A stretch of DNA of 7,498 nt from Tardiphaga sp. (lineage in GTDB: Bacteria; Pseudomonadota; Alphaproteobacteria; Rhizobiales; Xanthobacteraceae). Positions 1 through 6,164 of this stretch are shown in pieces. The notes below the pieces were generated by a model, which worked only from the letters and a program-made list of their open reading frames with translations, had not been told where the DNA came from and did not search any database. The first letter of the stretch is position 1, and each line of letters begins with the position of its first letter. The stretch is from NCBI GenBank assembly GCA_028290325.1, contig JAQGJY010000411.1, positions 1 through 7,498 of the forward strand, in the 5' to 3' direction. The translations under genes and the position numbers were made by a program.

Positions 1-104
1 GATTTCGGGATGATGTAGTGATTGACGATGTAGGCGCCGATGATCGTCGCAGCCACCGACGGCATGATGTCCAGGACGAACTTGTTCAACCACTTCAGCA
101 TCAT
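1..104 (-). CDS. Hypothetical small membrane protein, N-terminal fragment (cut by window edge)
   Basis: A reading frame on the minus strand starts with two consecutive ATG codons (104-102 and 101-99) and stays open to the left edge, giving 34 residues. The visible start is MMLKWLNKFVLDIMPSVAAT, followed by a hydrophobic run ending IVNHYIIPK. This looks like one membrane-spanning helix beginning around residue 8, with a short basic N-terminus. A purine-rich Shine-Dalgarno-like run (GATGAGG, minus strand) sits about 6 bases before the first ATG and supports the start. I recall similar short proteins in Bradyrhizobium relatives, with one anchor helix and an Ala/Pro/Lys-rich tail, but that is recall and the tail is outside the window. 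It lies 109 bases downstream of the cupin gene on the same strand, so it may be co-transcribed. No function can be assigned. Confidence 0.6.
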   Translation of the reverse strand, partial: MMLKWLNKFVLDIMPSVAATIIGAYIVNHYIIPK

Positions 105-213
105 TCGGCCTCATCTCGCGGGCCTACCGATTTGCCCGCGCAATACGGCTCATTAACGGGTCAATTCGGACGGATCGGTGGCAGAAGCGACCGACCTCGA
201 AAATTTACCGTGA

Positions 214-507
214 TCAGGCGACCGGCTTCACCTCGACCTCGAGGAAGACGATGTCCTTGTCGGTCTCGTTCAGCACGTCGTGCTCGACGCCGGCCTTGCG
301 GAAATAGGATTTGCCCGCCGTGATCGGAGCCTGTGACCGGGTGCCGTCCGGCGCCACGATGGTCATCACGCTCGTCGTCATCGGGACGATCACATAATCC
401 ATGCCATGGGTGTGATGGCCGGTGGCCGCGCCGGGCGCGAGCCGCCATTCGGTGACGCGGACTTCGGTTGTGTCCTGCTGGACGTCGGATTGAGCGCTCG
501 GGGTCAT
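214..507 (-). CDS. Small cupin-domain protein
   Basis: This 97-residue protein is a single-domain cupin, a small beta-barrel that usually binds one metal ion. Cupin motif 1 is at residues 30-42, with the His cluster GHHTHG (His31, His32, His34). The usual motif Glu is not at its standard spacing; Asp37 may stand in. Motif 2 lies around residues 65-80 and contains AGVEHDVLN with His76, the likely remaining metal ligand. There is no signal peptide or membrane segment, so it should be cytoplasmic. The ATG at 507 follows an AAGGAC ribosome site by a few bases. The gene begins only 15 bases after the chaA stop codon on the same strand, so the two are probably co-transcribed. Single-domain cupins range from dioxygenases and isomerases to sensors, and nothing in the sequence fixes a substrate. 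Family assignment is firm; the role is unknown. Confidence 0.85.
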   Translation of the reverse strand: MTPSAQSDVQQDTTEVRVTEWRLAPGAATGHHTHGMDYVIVPMTTSVMTIVAPDGTRSQAPITAGKSYFRKAGVEHDVLNETDKDIVFLEVEVKPVA

Positions 508-522
508 TGGGAAGTCCTTTTA

Positions 523-1617
523 CTAGGGGACGAAAACCATCAACAGGAAGATCGCGAAGACGAGAATATGCACCACACCGAACAGCATGTTGGTGCGCCC
601 GGTGCCGAATGTCAGCATGCTCAAAATCAGCGTCATCACCAACAGCACGACCTCGCGGCTGGCGAGGCCGAGCACCAGGGTCTTGTCGAGGAAGTAGGCC
701 GCGATGGCGACGGCCGGGATCGTCAGGCCGATCGTCGCGAGCGAGGAGCCGAGCGCCAGATTGATGCTTTTCTGCATCTGGTTCTTACGCGCCGCGGCGA
801 TTGCGGCGATGCTTTCCGGCAGCAGAACGAGCAGCGCCACGACGATACCGGCGAAAGCCGGCGGCGCGCCGATCGCGGCGGCACCGGCATCGACCACGAC
901 CGAAAACGACTTCGCCAGCAGCACGACGGCGATCAGCGAGACGATCAGCAGCACCACCGTGATCGCCAGCGTGCGGTTGGTGATCTTGCCGATGACGTCG
1001 TCGCTGCCGTCGTCCTCGACGATGAAATAATCGCGATGCAGAACCGTCTGCGTATAGAGAAACACGGCATACAACAGGATCGTCACGATGCTGACAAAGC
1101 CGAGCTGCATCGCCGAGTAGAGCGGACCGGGCGTCGTCAACGTGTAATTCGGCAGTACCAGCGAGATCGTGGCGAGCACGATCAGGACGCTGAGATACAG
1201 GTTCGAGCCCGTGACCTGGAATTCCTGCTCGCGATAGCGCAGACCGCCGGCCAGAATGCAGATGCCGACGAGGCCGTTGCAGACGATCATCACGACCGCG
1301 AAGACCGTATCACGCGCCAGTGTCGGCACCGATTTTTCGCCGAGCATGATGGTGGCGATGACGGCCACCTCGATGACGATAACGGACAGCGTCAGAAGCA
1401 GCGTGCCGTAGGGCTCGCCGATCTTCATCGCGATCACCTCGGCATGGTGGACCGCCGCGAACACCGTGCCGAACAGAATGACCAACAGCACGGCGGCAAA
1501 GGCGAAACCGGACGCGGTCGGTGTGTAGCCGATGCCGAGCCCGGTCGAAGCGCCCACGAAAGCGATCGCCAAAGCCGGAAAAATCCATGACGATTGGGGC
1601 ACCGGCTGTGCTGACAT
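523..1617 (-). CDS. chaA: ChaA-type calcium/sodium (potassium):proton antiporter
   Basis: The 364-residue product belongs to the CaCA superfamily of cation/proton antiporters and matches the ChaA length (E. coli ChaA is about 366). It should sit in the inner membrane and expel Ca2+, Na+ or K+ in exchange for H+. About eleven hydrophobic segments are visible. The two inverted alpha repeats that build the ion site are recognisable: the first at residues 68-88, from GEPYGTLLLTLSV to Glu83, and the second at 265-305, with LLPES (Glu268) and LALGSSLATIGLTIPAVA. An acidic loop at about 200-208 (EDDGSDD) separates the halves, as is usual in this family. The frame is open for 28 residues upstream, to 1701, but that stretch is Arg/Ser-rich and unlike the family. 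I chose the ATG at 1617, whose product MSAQPVPQSS leads straight into the first helix. Its AGGAC ribosome site is about 11 bases away and only moderate. A cupin gene follows 15 bases behind; the VOC gene is divergent. Confidence 0.93.
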   Translation of the reverse strand: MSAQPVPQSSWIFPALAIAFVGASTGLGIGYTPTASGFAFAAVLLVILFGTVFAAVHHAEVIAMKIGEPYGTLLLTLSVIVIEVAVIATIMLGEKSVPTLARDTVFAVVMIVCNGLVGICILAGGLRYREQEFQVTGSNLYLSVLIVLATISLVLPNYTLTTPGPLYSAMQLGFVSIVTILLYAVFLYTQTVLHRDYFIVEDDGSDDVIGKITNRTLAITVVLLIVSLIAVVLLAKSFSVVVDAGAAAIGAPPAFAGIVVALLVLLPESIAAIAAARKNQMQKSINLALGSSLATIGLTIPAVAIAAYFLDKTLVLGLASREVVLLVMTLILSMLTFGTGRTNMLFGVVHILVFAIFLLMVFVP

Positions 1618-1685
1618 GGAGCGACCGTCCTGGGTGGAGCGCGTTTGCAGGGTTGAAGCATCACGATGGCGCGATCGGTTGCGCG

Positions 1686-1701
1686 ATGCGTATAGTCGCA
1701 T
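1686..1701. promoter_or_regulatory. Candidate operator/promoter palindrome in the divergent chaA-VOC region
   Basis: The 128 bases between the chaA start and the VOC start must hold both promoters. They contain the interrupted palindrome ATGCG-TATAGT-CGCAT (arms of 5, spacer of 6). The core reads TATAGT on the plus strand, a 5 of 6 match to a sigma-70 -10 box, and TATACG on the minus strand. No -35 box stands at the right distance for this core. An alternative plus-strand pair, TTGCGC with 16 bases to TATCAC, is only weakly consensus. A regulator binding here could control both genes, but this is inference from symmetry and position. Confidence 0.25.
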
Positions 1702-1745
1702 ATCACCCCAAGGTGAGCTTGCAAAATATCAGGAGAGGATACGCG

Positions 1746-2123
1746 ATGTTTTCACATATCATGATTGGCACCAACGACATCGACAAGGCCAAGGCATTTT
1801 ACGACAAGCTGCTCGGCACGCTCGGCATCCCGCCGGCTAGCGTCGATCGGCACCGGATTTTCTATCGCACCAAGACAGGGACGTTCTCGGTCTCGAAGCC
1901 GATCGACGGCCAGCCCGCGACGCCGGCCAACGGCGGCACGATCGGTTTTCTGGCCAAATCGCAGGAGGAAGCCGACGCCTTCCACGCCGCCGGCGTCGCC
2001 AATGGCGGGATGCCGATCGAGGATCCGCCGGGCGTCCGCGAAATGGGCGATATGAAAATGTATCTGTGCTACCTGCGCGATCCCGACGGCAACAAGATCT
2101 GCGCGCTGCATTTGCCCAAGTAG
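1746..2123 (+). CDS. VOC (glyoxalase/bleomycin-resistance fold) family protein
   Basis: This 125-residue protein is a single vicinal-oxygen-chelate unit, a fold shared by glyoxalase I, extradiol dioxygenases and bleomycin/fosfomycin-resistance proteins. The opening MFSHIMIGTNDIDKAKAFYD (first beta strand and helix, His4) is typical. So are the central glycine-rich NGGTIGFLA (residues 62-70) and the closing YLRDPDGNKICALH (109-122). His4 and residues near the end (Tyr109, His122) are candidate metal ligands, but the set is not a clear glyoxalase I pattern. The frame is open further upstream to 1521, antisense to chaA. I chose the ATG at 1746 because it begins the family's usual N-terminus and follows a strong AGGAGAGGA site by about 7 bases. 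It is transcribed alone, divergently from chaA, and ends before a terminator. Substrate unknown; cytoplasmic. Confidence 0.9.
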   Translation: MFSHIMIGTNDIDKAKAFYDKLLGTLGIPPASVDRHRIFYRTKTGTFSVSKPIDGQPATPANGGTIGFLAKSQEEADAFHAAGVANGGMPIEDPPGVREMGDMKMYLCYLRDPDGNKICALHLPK

Positions 2124-2141
2124 GTCCCGTTGCCCAACTAA

Positions 2142-2168
2142 GTCCTCGCATCGAGGACGAGGTCCTCG
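2142..2168. repeat. GTCCTCG repeat able to form two mutually exclusive hairpins
   Basis: The block reads GTCCTCG-CAT-CGAGGAC-GAG-GTCCTCG. The middle arm (2152-2158) is the perfect reverse complement of both the first (2142-2148) and the third (2162-2168), so only one of two 7-bp stems can form at a time. The third arm continues CATCG like the first, so GTCCTCGCATCG is also a 12-base direct repeat (2142-2153 and 2162-2173). It lies 18 bases after the VOC stop and 16 bases before the terminator stem. Its role is unknown; transcript-end processing or stabilisation is a guess. Confidence 0.6.
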
Positions 2169-2184
2169 CATCGCGCGGCCAAAC

Positions 2185-2212
2185 AAAATGCCCGGCGCAA
2201 GCCGGGCATTTT
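2185..2212. terminator. Bidirectional intrinsic terminator between the VOC gene and pntB
   Basis: A perfect 12-bp inverted repeat (AAAATGCCCGGC, loop GCAA, GCCGGGCATTTT) has a GC-rich core, flanking A and T runs and a stable GNRA-type tetraloop. The plus strand continues TTTTCGTTTT, giving U-rich RNA for transcripts from the VOC gene. The opposite strand has TTTTGTTT after the stem, suited to transcripts from pntB. It lies between the converging 3' ends at 2123 and 2234, exactly where a shared terminator is expected. Confidence 0.92.
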
Positions 2213-2233
2213 CGTTTTCAGCAGGACCGAGGC

Positions 2234-3634
2234 TCACATCGCCTTGACGATGCTCTCGGTGACTTTCTTGGCGTCGCCGAGCAACATCATCGTGTTGTCG
2301 CGATAGAACAGCGGATTGTCGATGCCGGCATAGCCCGAGGCCAGCGAGCGCTTGATGAACATCACGGTGCCGGCCTTCCAGACCTGAAGCACCGGCATGC
2401 CGTAAATCGGTGAGGTCTTGTCGTCTTCGGCCGCCGGATTGGTGACGTCGTTGGCGCCGATCACGAAAGCGATGTCGGCCTGCGCGAATTCCGAGTTGAT
2501 GTCTTCGAGTTCGAACACCTCGTCATAAGGCACGTTGGCCTCGGCCAGCAGCACGTTCATATGGCCCGGCATACGGCCCGCGACCGGATGGATCGCATAC
2601 TTCACCTCGACGCCTTCCTTCTTCAGGATGTCGCCCATTTCGCGAAGCGCGTGCTGCGCCTGCGCCACCGCCATGCCGTAGCCCGGCACAATGATGATCT
2701 TCTGCGCGTTCTTCATGATGAAGGCCGCGTCGTCGGCCGACCCAAGTTTGACCGGGCGGGCTTCGCCGCCAGCCGCCGCGCTGGCCACGGCGCTGTCGCC
2801 GCCAAAGCCGCCTAATATGACCGAGATGAAACTGCGGTTCATCGCGTGGCACATGATGTAGGACAGGATCGCGCCGGAGGAGCCGACCAGTGCGCCGGTG
2901 ATGATCAGCGCCGAATTGCCAAGCGTGAAGCCGATGCCGGCGGCGGCCCAACCCGAATAGGAATTCAGCATCGAGATCACGACCGGCATGTCGGCGCCGC
3001 CGATCGGAATGATGAGCAGCGCGCCGAGCACCAGCGCGATGATGGTGATGAGCCAGAAGTCGATCTGGCTGCCGGTCTTGACGAGGCCGACGATGAACAC
3101 GACCAATGCGATCGCCAGCGCGATATTGATGATGTGGCGCGCTGGCAAAATGATCGGCGAGCCGCTCATGCGGCCGGACAGTTTGGCGAACGCGATGACC
3201 GAGCCGGTGAAGGTCAGCGCGCCGATCGCGACGCCCAGCGACATTTCGATGAGGCTGGCGCCGTGGATGTTGCCGCGCGTGCCGATGTCGAAGGCTTCCG
3301 GCGCATAAAACGCGCCGGCGGCGACCAGAACCGCGGCCATGCCGACCAGCGAGTGGAACGCCGCGACCAATTCGGGCATCGAGGTCATCGGCACCTTGCG
3401 TGCGATGACAGCGCCCGCGCCGCCGCCGATGGCGACGCCGGCGATCACCAGAACCCAGCCGAGCAAGTCCGCCGGCGGATGCGCCGCCAACGTGGTCGCC
3501 ACCGCGATCGCCATGCCGGCCATGCCGAGGAAATTGCCCTGCCGGCTCGATGCCGGGCTGGACAGCCCGCGCAGCGACAGGATGAACAGGACGCCCGCGA
3601 CGAGATACAAAACTGCGGCAAGATTGGCGTTCAT
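2234..3634 (-). CDS. pntB: NAD(P)+ transhydrogenase (Re/Si-specific), beta subunit
   Basis: This 466-residue subunit carries most of the membrane proton channel and the NADP(H)-binding domain III of proton-translocating transhydrogenase (NADH + NADP+ to NAD+ + NADPH, driven by proton entry). Residues 1-275 are mostly hydrophobic and form the membrane domain. His94 in AAFHSLVGMA corresponds to the E. coli channel His91, and Asp215 and Asn224 in GGADMPVVISMLNSYSGWA to Asp213 and Asn222. After a small-residue linker (about 280-295), domain III shows PGYGMAVAQAQ (317-327), VAGRMPGHMNVLLAEA (351-366), GANDVTNPAA (393-402) and KRSLASGYAGIDNPLF (428-443), all canonical for NADP(H) binding. Length matches the family (462-464 in E. 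coli and R. rubrum). The start MNANLAAVLYL is family-typical, but no good Shine-Dalgarno precedes it and it stands 61 bases after pntAB, a wider gap than between pntAA and pntAB. It is the last gene of the operon. Confidence 0.97.
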   Translation of the reverse strand: MNANLAAVLYLVAGVLFILSLRGLSSPASSRQGNFLGMAGMAIAVATTLAAHPPADLLGWVLVIAGVAIGGGAGAVIARKVPMTSMPELVAAFHSLVGMAAVLVAAGAFYAPEAFDIGTRGNIHGASLIEMSLGVAIGALTFTGSVIAFAKLSGRMSGSPIILPARHIINIALAIALVVFIVGLVKTGSQIDFWLITIIALVLGALLIIPIGGADMPVVISMLNSYSGWAAAGIGFTLGNSALIITGALVGSSGAILSYIMCHAMNRSFISVILGGFGGDSAVASAAAGGEARPVKLGSADDAAFIMKNAQKIIIVPGYGMAVAQAQHALREMGDILKKEGVEVKYAIHPVAGRMPGHMNVLLAEANVPYDEVFELEDINSEFAQADIAFVIGANDVTNPAAEDDKTSPIYGMPVLQVWKAGTVMFIKRSLASGYAGIDNPLFYRDNTMMLLGDAKKVTESIVKAM

Positions 3635-3695
3635 TGAAAAAGCCCCGTTGGTCCCGTCATTCCGAAATCAGCCGCGTCGACGTCAGCGTTGCCGC

Positions 3696-4013
3696 TCACT
3701 TCTTTTTCTTCTGGTACATCGCCAGCATGCGCTGGGTGACCAGAAAGCCGCCGAAGATATTCACCGACGCGAAAATCAAGGCGACGAAGCCGAAGGCCCG
3801 CGCCCAGCCGGTGCCCGAGCCCGCCAGCGGCACGCCGACCGCGAGCAGCGCGCCGACCACGATCACCGAGGAAATCGCGTTGGTCACGCTCATCAGCGGC
3901 GTATGCAACGCGGGGGTCACGGACCACACCACGAAATAGCCGACGAACACCGCGAGCACGAAGATCGACAGCCGGAACACGAAGGGATCGACGATTTGGG
4001 CGACATGATCCAT
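3696..4013 (-). CDS. pntAB: NAD(P)+ transhydrogenase alpha subunit part 2 (membrane segment)
   Basis: The 105-residue product corresponds to the C-terminal membrane part of E. coli PntA, encoded here as a separate gene as in Rhodospirillum rubrum. It supplies membrane helices next to PntB for the proton-translocating domain II. Three hydrophobic segments are visible: about residues 10-32, 40-62 and 70-92. The conserved stretch VTPALHTPLMSVTNAISS (residues 32-49) is typical of this subunit. The protein ends in a lysine cluster, QKKKK, which should face the cytoplasm. It starts 11 bases after the pntAA stop codon, and its ribosome site AAGGAG overlaps that stop (TAAGGAG), so translation of the two genes is probably coupled. 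The product is shorter than the 139 residues I recall for R. rubrum PntAB, but contains the whole core. Confidence 0.95.
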   Translation of the reverse strand: MDHVAQIVDPFVFRLSIFVLAVFVGYFVVWSVTPALHTPLMSVTNAISSVIVVGALLAVGVPLAGSGTGWARAFGFVALIFASVNIFGGFLVTQRMLAMYQKKKK

Positions 4014-4024
4014 GGCAGATCTCC

Positions 4025-5155
4025 TTACGCGGTTTTCGGCTGGAAATTCGGATGGATGACCGCGCCGTCTCTCGTCAGCGCCGTCGCCTTGACCAGATCG
4101 TCATCCCAGTTCACCGCAAGCGCCTTGGTCGATTTGTCGATCAGCGTCTCGATGAAGGAGAACAGGTTGCGCGCGTATAGGCTCGACGCCGACGCGGCGA
4201 CGCGGCCGGCGACATTGGTGTAGCCGACGATCTTGACGCCGTTGATCACGACGATCTCGCCGGGCCTGGCGCCCTCGACATTGCCGCCGCGCTCGACCGC
4301 GAGATCGATCAGCACCGAACCGGCCTTCATCGACTTGACCATATCGGCGGTGACGAGCTTCGGCGCAGGACGGCCGGGGATCAAAGCGGTAGTGATGATG
4401 ATGTCCTGCTTCTTGATATGCTCGGCGGTCAGCGCGGCCTGCTTGGCCTGATACGCGGCCGACATTTCCTTGGCATAGCCGCCGGCGGTCTGCGCGTTCT
4501 TGAATTCCTCGTCCTCGACGGCGAGGAATTTCGCGCCGAGTGACTCGACCTGCTCCTTGGTCGCGGGCCGCACGTCGGTCGCGGTGACAACCGCGCCGAG
4601 CCGTCGCGCCGTCGCGATCGCCTGCAAGCCGGCGACACCGACGCCCATCACGAACACCTTGGCGGCCGGGATCGTGCCCGCCGCCGTCATCATCATCGGG
4701 AAAGCGCGACCGAAGGATTCGGCGGCCTCGATCACGGCGCGATAGCCGGCGAGATTGGCCTGCGACGACAACACGTCCATCACCTGCGCGCGGGTGATGC
4801 GCGGCATCAATTCCATCGCGAAGGACGACACGCCGGCATCGGCCATCGCCTTCAGCGCGACCTCGTTGCCGTACGGATCCATGATCGCGATCACCAGCGC
4901 GCCGCGCTTGTAATTGGCAAGTTCCGAGGCGTCGGGACGCTTCACCTTGATAACGATGTCGGCGTCCTTGAGCGCGTCGGCGCTGATCGTCGCGCCGGCG
5001 GCCTCGTAATCGGCGTCCAGCATGCCGGACTTGATGCCGGCCCCCGGCTCGATCGCGACCTCGACGCCGAGCGCCTTGAATTTCTTGATCGTATCCGGAG
5101 ACACCGCGACGCGCGGCTCGGAGGCATCGATTTCCTTGGCAACGGCGATCTTCAT
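4025..5155 (-). CDS. pntAA: NAD(P)+ transhydrogenase alpha subunit part 1 (NAD(H)-binding domain I)
   Basis: This 376-residue soluble subunit is domain I of proton-translocating transhydrogenase, where NADH binds and gives hydride to NADP+ held by PntB. It resembles alanine dehydrogenase. The N-terminal half includes the family signature around SEPRVAVSP (residues 12-20). The RQD loop that contacts domain III is present as Arg119, Gln124 and Asp127 within PRITRAQVMD. The Rossmann motif GVGVAGLQAIATARRLGA is at 171-188, followed by TATDVRPATKEQVESLG. The mobile-loop region with GGYAKEM is at about 225-231, and ITTALIPGRPAPKLVT at about 254-269. The C-terminus carries TRDGAVIHPNF. The frame is open ten codons further, to 5185, but MKIAVAKE at 5155 is the normal start and follows GGAGG by 4 bases. 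The coxIV-like gene lies 95 bases upstream, pntAB 11 bases downstream. No membrane segments are expected. Confidence 0.97.
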   Translation of the reverse strand: MKIAVAKEIDASEPRVAVSPDTIKKFKALGVEVAIEPGAGIKSGMLDADYEAAGATISADALKDADIVIKVKRPDASELANYKRGALVIAIMDPYGNEVALKAMADAGVSSFAMELMPRITRAQVMDVLSSQANLAGYRAVIEAAESFGRAFPMMMTAAGTIPAAKVFVMGVGVAGLQAIATARRLGAVVTATDVRPATKEQVESLGAKFLAVEDEEFKNAQTAGGYAKEMSAAYQAKQAALTAEHIKKQDIIITTALIPGRPAPKLVTADMVKSMKAGSVLIDLAVERGGNVEGARPGEIVVINGVKIVGYTNVAGRVAASASSLYARNLFSFIETLIDKSTKALAVNWDDDLVKATALTRDGAVIHPNFQPKTA

Positions 5156-5250
5156 AAAGCCTCCGGCAGCGCAGGGCCCGCGCATCAGCGAGTAAGGTGA
5201 CGCAAGATTTGGTCGAAGCCGGCTCCGCCGGGCGGCGAAACGCTGCGGGA

Positions 5251-5403
5251 TCAGGTCAGAAAAATATACATCCCGAGAACGATCGCGCAGACCGCGATCG
5301 TGCCGTACTTCACCAGAACGATGAAGCCCTCATAGGTCTGCTCGTGCGCTTCGTAATCGTTGCCCTCGGCGGTGGTGTAGCCAAGTTCGTTGTGGTCAGC
5401 CAT
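5251..5403 (-). CDS. aa3-type cytochrome c oxidase subunit IV (small one-helix subunit)
   Basis: The 50-residue product begins MADHNELGYTTAEGNDYEAH, continues EQTYEGFIVLVKYGT and ends in one membrane helix (about residues 27-49). This is the bacterial aa3-type cytochrome c oxidase subunit IV family, a small inner-membrane subunit of the terminal oxidase. Its soluble N-terminus is acidic with a Tyr/His/Glu-rich stretch (YEAHEQTYEGF) just before the helix. The frame is open further to 5493, but the ATG at 5403 gives the family-standard length and follows a GGAG ribosome site by about 7 bases. It lies 95 bases upstream of pntAA on the same strand, a neighbourhood I recall from Bradyrhizobium relatives, so it probably leads the transhydrogenase transcript. 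No other oxidase gene is in the window. Confidence 0.9.
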   Translation of the reverse strand: MADHNELGYTTAEGNDYEAHEQTYEGFIVLVKYGTIAVCAIVLGMYIFLT

Positions 5404-5455
5404 TCGGCACTCCGGGTCGAAATTTAGGATTGTTGCCTTTTCAGGTCTTGCCTTG

Positions 5456-5484
5456 GAATTAGCGCAATCGGATTGAGAGAGCAA
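5456..5484 (-). promoter_or_regulatory. Weak promoter candidate for the coxIV-pnt operon
   Basis: The 102 bases between the toxin stop and the coxIV-like start are the only upstream space for a dedicated promoter. On the minus strand TTGCTC (5484-5479), a 17-base spacer and TAATTC (5461-5456) have the right spacing but poor agreement with the sigma-70 consensus. No convincing terminator hairpin is visible in this gap, so read-through from the toxin-antitoxin operon is possible. Confidence 0.2.
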
Positions 5485-5505
5485 CGGCTGCACGCCCCCG
5501 TTTCA

Positions 5506-5898
5506 TCAAGCTGGCCAGTTGTCCCGGATCCAGCGCGCCAGACTGTCCTCGCTCACTTCGCCGGCGGCGAGTGAGAGGATGATCTCCGTCGCTTCCGCGG
5601 GCTTTGGCGCGAAAGCGATATCGTTGATGCGCAGAAATACCATCATCGCCATGAAGGCGATCCGCTTGTTGCCGTCGACGAACGCATGATTGCGCGCCAA
5701 CCCAAAGGCGTAGGCGGCAGCAAGCGAAGCCATATCGGTCTGGCCGTAATGCCATTGGTTTTGCGGGCGCAGCACAGCCGATTCGAGCAAGCCGTGATCG
5801 CGTACCCCTCCCGGGCCGCCAAAAATCGACAATTGTTCGGCGTGCATGTCGATGACTTCGCCGACATCAAGCCAAACCGGCTCGACGGGCGTGCTCAT
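5506..5898 (-). CDS. doc: Doc/Fic-family toxin of a type II toxin-antitoxin pair
   Basis: The 130-residue product is a Doc-like Fic-domain protein, the toxin of a death-on-curing module. Doc of phage P1 halts translation by phosphorylating elongation factor EF-Tu. The active-site loop NHAFVDGNKRIAF is at residues 70-82: catalytic His71, Phe73, Asp75, Asn77, Lys78, Arg79. The Lys in place of the second Gly of the HPFxxGNGR Fic motif is the Doc-type variant linked to kinase rather than AMP-transfer activity. The N-terminal portion has the family pattern HAEQLSIFGGPGGVRDHGLLESAV (positions 19-42). Length is close to P1 Doc (126). The start ATG overlaps the antitoxin stop as ATGA, so translation is coupled. 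No inhibitory (S/T)xxxE(G/N) helix is evident in either protein, so inhibition probably uses the antitoxin's C-terminal tail, as in Phd-Doc. The gene is intact with all catalytic residues. Confidence 0.92.
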   Translation of the reverse strand: MSTPVEPVWLDVGEVIDMHAEQLSIFGGPGGVRDHGLLESAVLRPQNQWHYGQTDMASLAAAYAFGLARNHAFVDGNKRIAFMAMMVFLRINDIAFAPKPAEATEIILSLAAGEVSEDSLARWIRDNWPA

Positions 5899-6155
5899 TT
5901 TGCCAACGCCGCCAACGTGTCGCGATAATCGTGCATCGTTTGACGAGCGATTTCCATCGTCTTGGCGTGCTTCGGATTGAACGGCGACAATCGCAAACTC
6001 CCATCCGGCTGCTCGACCGGATAGAACTTGTCACCTTCCTTCAGCTTGAGCCGAGCCAGCAATTCTTTTGGCAAGATCACGCCGACTGAATTGCCAATCT
6101 TGCGAATTTGAAGAGCCGCGGCCTCGATCTCAACGTCGCGAAGAGCTTCATTCAT
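5895..6155 (-). CDS. AbrB/MazE/SpoVT-family antitoxin partner of Doc
   Basis: This 86-residue protein has an AbrB-type swapped-hairpin DNA-binding domain at about residues 14-58, with the diagnostic core LQIRKIGNSVGVILPKELL followed by LKLKEGDKF. A charged, probably helical C-terminal tail (about 62-86, PKHAKTMEIARQTMHDYRDT) is the likely toxin-wrapping segment. It should dimerise, bind the operator in front of its own gene and neutralise the Doc toxin encoded next. The ATG at 6155 follows GGAGAAA by about 8 bases, and the stop overlaps the toxin start by 4 bases. Classical Doc partners are Phd/YefM-fold antitoxins; here the DNA-binding fold is AbrB-like, a mixed pairing. Alternatives such as a MazE-like partner of a PemK toxin are excluded by the adjacent Fic gene. 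Confidence 0.9.
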   Translation of the reverse strand: MNEALRDVEIEAAALQIRKIGNSVGVILPKELLARLKLKEGDKFYPVEQPDGSLRLSPFNPKHAKTMEIARQTMHDYRDTLAALAK

Positions 6156-6164
6156 AGCGTTTCT

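Noticed and set aside
117..140. 7-bp hairpin CGCGGGC / GCCCGCG between the cupin and the left-edge gene, considered as a terminator
   Set aside because: It has a 10-base loop and no T run on either side; on the minus strand it leads directly into the ribosome site of the next gene, so termination there is not supported.
406..1590. 394-codon open frame on the plus strand antisense to chaA and the cupin gene
   Set aside because: The translation is rich in Arg, His, Asp and Gln with no family resemblance, as expected for the complement of a GC-rich hydrophobic gene. The minus-strand product is a clear antiporter.
1618..1701. Extended N-terminus of chaA (28 more residues) as the true start
   Set aside because: The extra residues are Arg/Ser/Thr-rich, unlike ChaA proteins, and would occupy the divergent promoter region. 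The ATG at 1617 gives the family-typical length.
1752..2237. 161-codon minus-strand open frame opposite the VOC gene
   Set aside because: It crosses the bidirectional terminator and has no domain; the plus-strand VOC protein explains the region.
2846..3637. 263-codon plus-strand open frame antisense to pntB
   Set aside because: The composition is an Asp/Arg/His/Gln-rich shadow of membrane-protein codons, with no recognisable domain. pntB on the other strand is unambiguous.
3339..4223. 294-codon plus-strand open frame across pntB, pntAB and pntAA
   Set aside because: It spans three well-supported opposite-strand genes and has low-complexity Ala/Arg/His-rich content.
5404..5493. Longer, 80-residue form of the coxIV-like protein
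   Set aside because: The added 30 residues do not resemble the family and lack a ribosome site as good as the GGAG before 5403; the 50-residue form is standard.
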